DNA from: Paracoccus onchidii
GTDB lineage: Bacteria > Pseudomonadota > Alphaproteobacteria > Rhodobacterales > Rhodobacteraceae
NCBI RefSeq assembly: GCF_028294535.1
Contig: NZ_JAQBIE010000005.1
Location: 124,001-188,000 of the forward strand
Direction of reading: 5' to 3'
Length of the DNA: 64,000 nucleotides
Within the stretch, counting starts at the first letter, position 1. Each line of letters begins with the position of its first letter. The position numbers were made by a program, and so were the translations under genes. The notes under the pieces are model-generated. The model saw only the letters and a program-made list of their open reading frames with translations, ran no database searches and was not told the origin of the DNA. This document shows positions 58,546 through 64,000 of this stretch, one piece after another.

Positions 58546-59184
58546 TCAGTTCGAGGCGACGCGCTGGCCACGGCGATAGAAGATGTGTCGACCGATCTGG
58601 ACCGTGCGCTGAAACCGGCGCGACCATGCCGGGCGGACCGCGGGGGTATGGAAATAGGTGGCACCTTTGGTCAATGCCCGCGGGGCACCGGCAAGTGCGG
58701 TCTCGGCAATGGCGCGGGCGCGCAGATAGGCGCCTTTTTCGCGGATCGGCTTGCGGCCGCCGATGGTATAGCTGAACTGGCTGGGCTGATTGACGACGCC
58801 ACAGACCGTCCCGGGGAAAGCCCGGCTGTCGACGCGGTTCAGGATGACCTCGGCGACAGCGGCCTGACCCTTGGCACCTTCGCCACGGGCTTCGTGATAC
58901 AGCGCCTCGGCCAGACAGTTCAGATCCTCACCCGAATATCTGGGTTGAGAACGGGCGAGAAATATCTGTTCCGGCCCGTTTTCGATCTTCACAGGTTCGA
59001 CACCCGCATATAAAAGCGGTTCAGGACGCAGCAAGTCCTGCGCCTTGTTTGCCGCGCCAAACAGCGCAGCTTCGGCCGAAAACAACGATCCATTCCCCCC
59101 GGCGGAAACGTTGTTCGACAAAAATACATAGGTTGCGGAGGCGCATAGGCAGACATGCACCAGCCGCTTGGGCAGCGTTTTCAT
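58546..59184 (-). CDS. SleB-type cell-wall hydrolase
   Basis: 212 residues. A signal peptide or anchor (KRLVHVCLCASATYVFLSNN) precedes a hydrolase_2/SleB domain: LNCLAEALYHEARGEGAKGQ (about 88-107) with the catalytic glutamate, AAVAEVILNRVDSRAFPGTV, CGVVNQPSQFSYTIGGRKPI, ARAIAETALAGAPRALTKGA and TYFHTPAVRPAWSRRFQRTV. The family cleaves peptidoglycan (lytic or amidase action). It stands alone on its strand, with about 300 bases upstream before the PPDK-like gene end in which no further gene is visible. Confidence 0.9.
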   Translation of the reverse strand: MKTLPKRLVHVCLCASATYVFLSNNVSAGGNGSLFSAEAALFGAANKAQDLLRPEPLLYAGVEPVKIENGPEQIFLARSQPRYSGEDLNCLAEALYHEARGEGAKGQAAVAEVILNRVDSRAFPGTVCGVVNQPSQFSYTIGGRKPIREKGAYLRARAIAETALAGAPRALTKGATYFHTPAVRPAWSRRFQRTVQIGRHIFYRRGQRVASN

Positions 59185-59482
59185 TTTTCGGTCCTATAAA
59201 CGGATCTCGTTGACAGGTCGTAAAGGCACATGAACCGCGAGCAGGTGGCCTGTGCCAAAGAACAGCCGAATAAATAAAGTTTTCGGCAATGCCGTTTCCA
59301 CGCCGGAAACCGGGATTTGCCAGTTCACCAGGCGTTAACTAAGATTCCGGCGAAAATTCGCTTACATCTTTCATGGATTAAGCGTGAATCGGCGAATTTT
59401 GGGTTTTATAGGACCGGATCGGCCATAAAGCCCACAACTGTAAGTTGAAAAATCGGCATGCGCTTGCGAATCGCCCGACATG

Positions 59483-62038
59483 TTACCTTGTTGTCGTGCC
59501 GATGGACGCCAGATTGTCACCGCGGATTGCGGACTGGGCGGCCGCAAGCCGCGCCACCGGGACCCTGAAGGGCGAACAGGACACATAATCGAAGCCAGCT
59601 TGATGGCAGAACTTGATCGATTCGGGGTTGCCACCATGTTCGCCGCATACCGAAATCGTGATATCCGGACGTTGGGCCCGTGCGCGCTTTGCCCCCATCA
59701 AAAGCAGCTCGCCAACCCCATCCTGATCCAGAATGTGGAATGGGTCTTCGACATAGACACCCTGACCGACATAAGTCCCCATGAAGCGGCCCGCGTCATC
59801 GCGTGACAGACCATAGGTCATCTGGGTCAGGTCATTGGTGCCAAATGACAGAAACGCGGAATGGGCGGCAATATCACCGGCGCGCAACGCAGCGCGGGGC
59901 GTTTCCACCATGACGCCCAGACGATAATCGAAATCCGCATGCCGTTCATTGCGCACTGCGGCCGCGACGGCATCGACGCGGTTTTTGACCAGTTCGACTT
60001 CGCGTTTCGCGCTGACCAGGGGGATCATGATTTCCGGCACGACGGGTTTGCCGCGTTGACTGGCCTCGACCGCGGCTTCGAAGATCGCGCGGGCCTGCAT
60101 GTCATAGATCTCGGGCACGGTGATGCCCAATCGGACACCGCGCATCCCAAGCATCGGATTGAATTCTGACAAGGCGCTGACGCGCCGGGTTACATCGGAC
60201 AGCGGCAGGTCCAGCGACTCGGCCAGTTCATGCAGCCCGTCGCGATCATGGGGCAAGAACTCATGCAAAGGTGGATCGAACAGCCGGATAGTGACGGGCA
60301 GCCCGGCCATGATCTCGAACAGGGCGGTAAAATCCTGACGCTGCATCGGAAGGATACGCTCCAGCGACAGACGACGGTCCTCGGGTTTGTCGGCAAAGAT
60401 CATTTCCCGCATTGCCGGCAGACGGTCGGTATCGAAGAACATGTGTTCGGTGCGGCATAGCCCGATACCCTGAGCGTTGAACTTGCGTGCGGTGCGTGCG
60501 TCTTCGGGCGTGTCGGCATTGGCCCGCACGCCGATTCCACCGGCCTCGTCCGCCCAATGCAGCAAGCGTGTGAAACTGTCGTCTAGCGCCGGGTCCAGCA
60601 GCGCGGCTGCCCCAACCAGGGCTTCGCCGGATGTTCCGTCGACAGTGACTTCATCGCCTTCCTGGAACGTCCGCCCCTTGCATCTGATCTGTCGGTTCCG
60701 GGTATCTATGACCAGTTCCGACGCGCCGACGATGCAGGGCAGGCCAAGACCGCGCGCGATGACAGCGGCATGGCTGGTGGTGCCTCCGCGCTCGGTCAGG
60801 ACCGCGACCGAGGCATGCATGCCGCGAATGTCTTCGGGTACGGTTTCCCGGCGCACCAGAACGCAGGCTTCGCCCCGTGCGGCGGCGGCCTGCGCCTTGG
60901 TCGACGTAAAGACGATCCGGCCTGTTGCTGCACCCGGGCTGGCATTGATGCCGCGTACCAATACGTCGCGTGGCGCATTGGGGTCGACCTGATGATGCAG
61001 CAGGTCGCCAAGCGCACGGGGCTCGACCCGCATCACGGCCTCGGAATGGGGGATGATGCCATCCTCGGCAAGCGCCACGGCAATGCGCACCGATGCACGC
61101 GAGCTGCGCTGAACCCGAACCGCGTCGATGATCGAAATACGCCCTTCGGTCACGACGAATTCTATCTGCATTTCTTCGCGCAGGCGTTCGCGCGCAGCCA
61201 CGCCAAAGCGCACCAGATCGGCAAAGATCTCGGGGGCGGCATCTTCGAGTGAGGGGCCGCGCGAATCGCGGGTCAGGTATAAGGTCTCGGCGCCGGCTCC
61301 GATGGCGGCACCATGGTGCTGCCCGCGAAACCGGCCGGTAACACGCGGGACGCCAGTGACGGAATCCACGAACTGAATGCTGCCCGAACCGCTGATCCCG
61401 GAACCCATGGCCAGCGCCATGTCCTGGACCACCAACCCCAAGGGCGCGTCCTGTGGTGCGCCCTTGGCCTGGCGCAGAAGGCGGGCTGTCGGACCTTCCC
61501 ATGCGCGGGCCATCGAGCGCAGAACCTCGGCCAGCTGCCTGTCGGGGTCCTGAGGGAATTCCTCTTCCATTTCATCGTGATAGCAACGCAACGCATCGCG
61601 CAATGCGCCGGCGCCATGCTGTGCAAACATGTCGGGGTCAAGCCTCGCGATATGAATGGCATAGCTTTGTACAAAGCTGAGATAGATCGCATCGGCATTT
61701 TCGCGACCAATCCGCGCGGCCAGTCGCGTGTGAATCGCGTCATTGATGCCGACATTCAGCACCGTGCCAGGCCCACCCCAGTCCGGCGACAGGGCGGACG
61801 GGCGAACGCTGACCAATACGTCATCTCGCCCGAACACCGCACTCAGCGCACCGGCAGGAACACCGTTGCCTGCCGCGATGGATTGAACGGCATCCGACCC
61901 GATCGCCCAGCTTTGGGGCACCGGCAGATCCATGCGGATCAGCCGCTGAAGGCATTTGGCGCGCCAGCCGTAAGATGTGGCATCGATCGCCGCAGAGGGC
62001 GTGATTTCTTTGATATCGCTGGCGAATTGGTTGGTCAT
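59483..62038 (-). CDS. ppdK: Pyruvate phosphate dikinase-like PEP-utilising enzyme, divergent N-terminus
   Basis: 851 residues from the ATG at 62038; the frame is open to 62185 through a terminator region. The swivelling phosphohistidine domain is intact (LTERGGTTSHAAVIARGLGL, about 413-432) and so is the PEP/pyruvate barrel, with GIGLCRTEHMFF, SFGTNDLTQMTYGLSRDDAG and the active cysteine in SIKFCHQAGFDYVSCSP near the end. By contrast the ATP-grasp domain has lost the usual GGKGANL start, reading YGWRAKCLQRLIRMDLPVPQ, though VSVRPSALSPDWGGPGTVLN and the later GSGSIQFVDSVTGVPRVTGR remain. It probably interconverts pyruvate and PEP, but altered nucleotide use is possible. Confidence 0.85.
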   Translation of the reverse strand: MTNQFASDIKEITPSAAIDATSYGWRAKCLQRLIRMDLPVPQSWAIGSDAVQSIAAGNGVPAGALSAVFGRDDVLVSVRPSALSPDWGGPGTVLNVGINDAIHTRLAARIGRENADAIYLSFVQSYAIHIARLDPDMFAQHGAGALRDALRCYHDEMEEEFPQDPDRQLAEVLRSMARAWEGPTARLLRQAKGAPQDAPLGLVVQDMALAMGSGISGSGSIQFVDSVTGVPRVTGRFRGQHHGAAIGAGAETLYLTRDSRGPSLEDAAPEIFADLVRFGVAARERLREEMQIEFVVTEGRISIIDAVRVQRSSRASVRIAVALAEDGIIPHSEAVMRVEPRALGDLLHHQVDPNAPRDVLVRGINASPGAATGRIVFTSTKAQAAAARGEACVLVRRETVPEDIRGMHASVAVLTERGGTTSHAAVIARGLGLPCIVGASELVIDTRNRQIRCKGRTFQEGDEVTVDGTSGEALVGAAALLDPALDDSFTRLLHWADEAGGIGVRANADTPEDARTARKFNAQGIGLCRTEHMFFDTDRLPAMREMIFADKPEDRRLSLERILPMQRQDFTALFEIMAGLPVTIRLFDPPLHEFLPHDRDGLHELAESLDLPLSDVTRRVSALSEFNPMLGMRGVRLGITVPEIYDMQARAIFEAAVEASQRGKPVVPEIMIPLVSAKREVELVKNRVDAVAAAVRNERHADFDYRLGVMVETPRAALRAGDIAAHSAFLSFGTNDLTQMTYGLSRDDAGRFMGTYVGQGVYVEDPFHILDQDGVGELLLMGAKRARAQRPDITISVCGEHGGNPESIKFCHQAGFDYVSCSPFRVPVARLAAAQSAIRGDNLASIGTTTR

Positions 62039-62088
62039 TGCAGGCCAGCATATGCAGGGCGGGCGCGACGCCGCAAGAGCCAAAAGAA

Positions 62089-62112
62089 ATGGGGGCGAAA
62101 CTCGCCCCCAAT
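62089..62112 (-). terminator. Terminator after the cyclophilin pair
   Basis: On the minus strand TGGGGGCGAG-type sequence pairs with CTCGCCCCCA around a short loop and is followed by TTTCTTTT. It lies 24 bases after the end of the secreted cyclophilin gene. Confidence 0.75.
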
Positions 62113-62135
62113 AGGTGCCAAAAGGCTTCGGTCGA

Positions 62136-62732
62136 TTACTCGACGACGGTAACTTTGGCCATGTAATCGGGGCTTTCAACCGCACCGTTCTGCTGGGCGT
62201 CCCCCTTTTCGATGTCGTTCAGCACATCCCAGCCATCGATCAGCTGGCCAAAAACCGTGTATTCACCGTTCAGGAAAGGCGCCGGGGCAAGGTTGATGAA
62301 AAACTGGCTGTTGGCCGAATCAACGGAGCGCGCCCGTGCCATCCCGACAGTGCCGGCCTGAAAGGGAATGTCGCTGAACTCGGCCTTCAGGTCGCCCTGA
62401 TCAGAGCCTCCCGAACCCGCAAGGCTATTGTCTGCGCCTTGCTTGCCATACTGGACATCACCGGTCTGCGCCATGAAGCCGTCGATGACGCGGTGAAAGA
62501 CCACACCGTCATAGGCGCCTGCCTTGGCCAGCGCAACAATGCGTTCAACATGTCCGGGCGCGGTATCCGCCAACAGATCCAGCGTGATCGTGCCCTTTGC
62601 GGCGCCATCTGCACCGGCAACCTCGATTACCAGATTGGGTCCGGGCCCGTCTTCGAACTGGGGCGCGGCAACCTGCGCAGAAGCGGCGCCGGCCATGATC
62701 GCAAAGGCCGAAGTCAACAAATGCTTACGCAT
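62136..62732 (-). CDS. Periplasmic cyclophilin-type peptidyl-prolyl isomerase
   Basis: 198 residues. The signal peptide MRKHLLTSAFAIMAGAASAQ precedes a cyclophilin domain: DGVVFHRVIDGFMAQTGDVQ (about 73-92) with the catalytic arginine, GSGGSDQGDLKAEFSDIPFQ, GTVGMARARSVDSANSQFFI and NGEYTVFGQLIDGWDVL. It accelerates proline isomerisation during folding of exported proteins. Its start overlaps the end of the cytoplasmic cyclophilin gene by eight bases, so the two are cotranscribed. Confidence 0.94.
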   Translation of the reverse strand: MRKHLLTSAFAIMAGAASAQVAAPQFEDGPGPNLVIEVAGADGAAKGTITLDLLADTAPGHVERIVALAKAGAYDGVVFHRVIDGFMAQTGDVQYGKQGADNSLAGSGGSDQGDLKAEFSDIPFQAGTVGMARARSVDSANSQFFINLAPAPFLNGEYTVFGQLIDGWDVLNDIEKGDAQQNGAVESPDYMAKVTVVE

Positions 62733-63231
62733 CAGCCACCACCTTGACCGAAATCATGCGATCCGGGCTTGCAGGGGGCTCGCCCCGCTGGATCTTGTCG
62801 ACATGTTCCATGCCTTCGATGACGCGGCCATAAACGGTATATTGTCCGTTCAGGAAGTGGTTGTCGTTGAAGTTGATGAAGAACTGGCTGTTGGCGCTGT
62901 TGGGGTTGGCCGAACGTGCAGCCCCCAACGTTCCGCGGTCATGGGGCAGTTTCGAGAATTCGGCCGGAAGATCCGGCAGATCCGAACCACCAGTGCCGGC
63001 GCGACCCGGGTTCCAGCCCGATTCCATGTTGGCATGCGCGACATCGCCGGTTTGTGCCATGAAGCCGTCGATGACACGGTGGAAGGCGACATTGTCGTAT
63101 TTGCCCGCGCGTGCCAGCTCTTTCATGCGTGCGGCGTGTTCTGGTGCGACATCCGACAGCAACTCGATGACGACGGGACCATCCTTCAGTTCGATGATGA
63201 TGGTGTTTTCGGGATCTTTGATCTCGGCCAT
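62725..63231 (-). CDS. ppiB: Cytoplasmic cyclophilin-type peptidyl-prolyl isomerase
   Basis: 168 residues from the ATG at 63231, which has a perfect AAAGGAGG nine bases upstream; the frame is open to 63255. No signal peptide. Cyclophilin core: IIIELKDGPVVIELLSDVAP, DNVAFHRVIDGFMAQTGDVA (about 46-65), SELPHDRGT-like segment KLPHDRGTLGAARSANPNSA, SQFFINFNDNHFLNGQYTVY and GRVIEGMEHVDKIQRGEP. It overlaps the secreted paralog downstream and is divergent from pgk. Confidence 0.95.
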   Translation of the reverse strand: MAEIKDPENTIIIELKDGPVVIELLSDVAPEHAARMKELARAGKYDNVAFHRVIDGFMAQTGDVAHANMESGWNPGRAGTGGSDLPDLPAEFSKLPHDRGTLGAARSANPNSANSQFFINFNDNHFLNGQYTVYGRVIEGMEHVDKIQRGEPPASPDRMISVKVVADA

Positions 63232-63392
63232 CCGGGCCTCCTTTAGCATGTTCATGCATGGTCTAGGGGTTCAGGCCCGCAAGGGCAACGTGCTTCCCCC
63301 TCGTTCGGCAATCACGCCCGCGTCAGCAGTTGACGCCGCCGGCACCATGCGGGACAAGCCTTGCAAAGCCCCATAACCCAAAGGGAAGCGAA

Positions 63393-64000
63393 ATGGCCAA
63401 ATTCAACACCATCGACGATATGAATCTGGACGGAAAGGTCGTGCTTACCCGTGTTGATCTGAATGTTCCGGTTGATAACGATCAGGTTACGGACGCCACG
63501 CGAATCGAAAAGATCGTGCCCACAGTCAAGGATATTCAGGCACAGGGCGGCATTCCGGTCCTGCTGGCGCATTTCGACCGCCCAAAGGGTCAGCGCGTCG
63601 AAAGCATGAGCCTGAAGCAGATCGTGCCCGCGTTGGAGGCCGCGCTGGGACAAGAGGTGAAATTCGGCGAAGACTGCATCGGCGGGCCGGCCAAGCGACT
63701 GGTGGCCAGCCTGAATGCCGGCGATGTGGCCTTGCTGGAAAACACGCGCTTTCACGAGGGTGAGGAAAGCAACGATTCGACCTTCACGGCCTCGATGGCG
63801 GCCCTGGGCAGTGCCTATGTCAACGATGCCTTTTCGGCCGCGCACCGGGCGCATGCCTCGACCGAGGGTCTGGCACGTTTGCTGCCCGCAGGTGCCGGGC
63901 GTCTGATGGAGGCCGAGCTGAAGGCGCTCGACGCGGCGCTTGGAAATCCGCAACGTCCGGTCATGGCCGTCGTCGGGGGCGCCAAGGTGTCGACCAAGCT
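63393..64000 (+). CDS. pgk: Phosphoglycerate kinase, 5' part
   Basis: The first 202 codons, cut by the window end. Glycolytic and Calvin-cycle kinase that exchanges phosphate between 1,3-bisphosphoglycerate and ADP. The start [20 protein letters not shown] is followed by [20 protein letters not shown] (about 21-40), [38 protein letters not shown] (about 110-129) and [30 protein letters not shown] upstream is the ribosome site. It is divergent from ppiB; their promoters share about 160 bases. Confidence 0.97.
   Translation, partial: MAKFNTIDDMNLDGKVVLTRVDLNVPVDNDQVTDATRIEKIVPTVKDIQAQGGIPVLLAHFDRPKGQRVESMSLKQIVPALEAALGQEVKFGEDCIGGPAKRLVASLNAGDVALLENTRFHEGEESNDSTFTASMAALGSAYVNDAFSAAHRAHASTEGLARLLPAGAGRLMEAELKALDAALGNPQRPVMAVVGGAKVSTK

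Overview
This looks like a stretch of chromosome from an alphaproteobacterium of the Rhodobacterales (a Paracoccus/Rhodobacter-like organism). The evidence is the GC-rich coding, a circularly permuted two-piece tmRNA with the tag ANDNRAPVALAA, an imuA-imuB-dnaE2 mutagenesis cassette, the short alphaproteobacterial prolyl-tRNA synthetase, a one-cysteine DksA, HdaA, and a CIRCE-controlled groESL operon. No rRNA or tRNA gene and no CRISPR array was seen. The genus is inference; the order-level placement is well supported.

Layout. 1-6.85 kb is the only clearly accessory part. A complete imuA-imuB-dnaE2 operon (minus strand) sits between two decayed IS5/IS903-type elements in opposite orientation. 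These are in turn inserted in, or abut, fragments of IS3-family orfA and an IS66-type tnpA. 6.86-10.5 kb: NAD(P)HX repair enzyme, divergent from glnB-glnA (nitrogen assimilation). 10.6-12 kb: a small secreted protein and a Hint-domain protein. 12.1-14.3 kb: TPP riboswitch and thiC. 14.3-20 kb: a CPA1 antiporter with a cyclic-nucleotide-binding-like domain, tex, and an unusual monooxygenase-fold/GNAT fusion. 20.07-20.4 kb: split ssrA. 20.8-26.2 kb: a small secreted protein, then a ribose-type sugar ABC transporter with two different binding proteins and a LacI-type operator. 26.7-29 kb: guaA and a CAP-domain lipoprotein. 29-34.3 kb: a branched-chain amino-acid-type (Liv) ABC operon. 34.5-41.8 kb: proS, then AI-2E-family permease, hdaA, ppk1 and ppx. 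41.9-44 kb: groES-groEL with CIRCE and promoter. 44.1-51.3 kb: TraB/GumN protein, Kef-type antiporter translationally coupled to a 1033-residue low-complexity envelope protein, and a SIMPL-domain protein. 51.3-55.3 kb: metY, MoxR ATPase, dksA, FAD monooxygenase. 55.3-58.5 kb: folB-folP-glmM operon. 58.5-64 kb: SleB-type cell-wall hydrolase, a PPDK-like enzyme, two overlapping cyclophilins, and the start of pgk.

How it fits together. Most genes are housekeeping and many start/stop overlaps (ATGA) point to coupled operons: imuB/dnaE2, livG/livF, folP/glmM, the 1033-aa gene/kef. Both ABC operons carry a strong hairpin between a binding-protein gene and its neighbour, probably to set different expression levels. 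No obviously new multi-gene defence or biosynthetic system was found. The most interesting items are the IS-bracketed SOS mutagenesis cassette with a LexA-like site inside it, the single protein that joins a pilus/secretion-like cytoplasmic domain to a PilP/GspC-like periplasmic domain, the divergent PPDK, the FolB with an extra C-terminal domain, and the monooxygenase-GNAT fusion.
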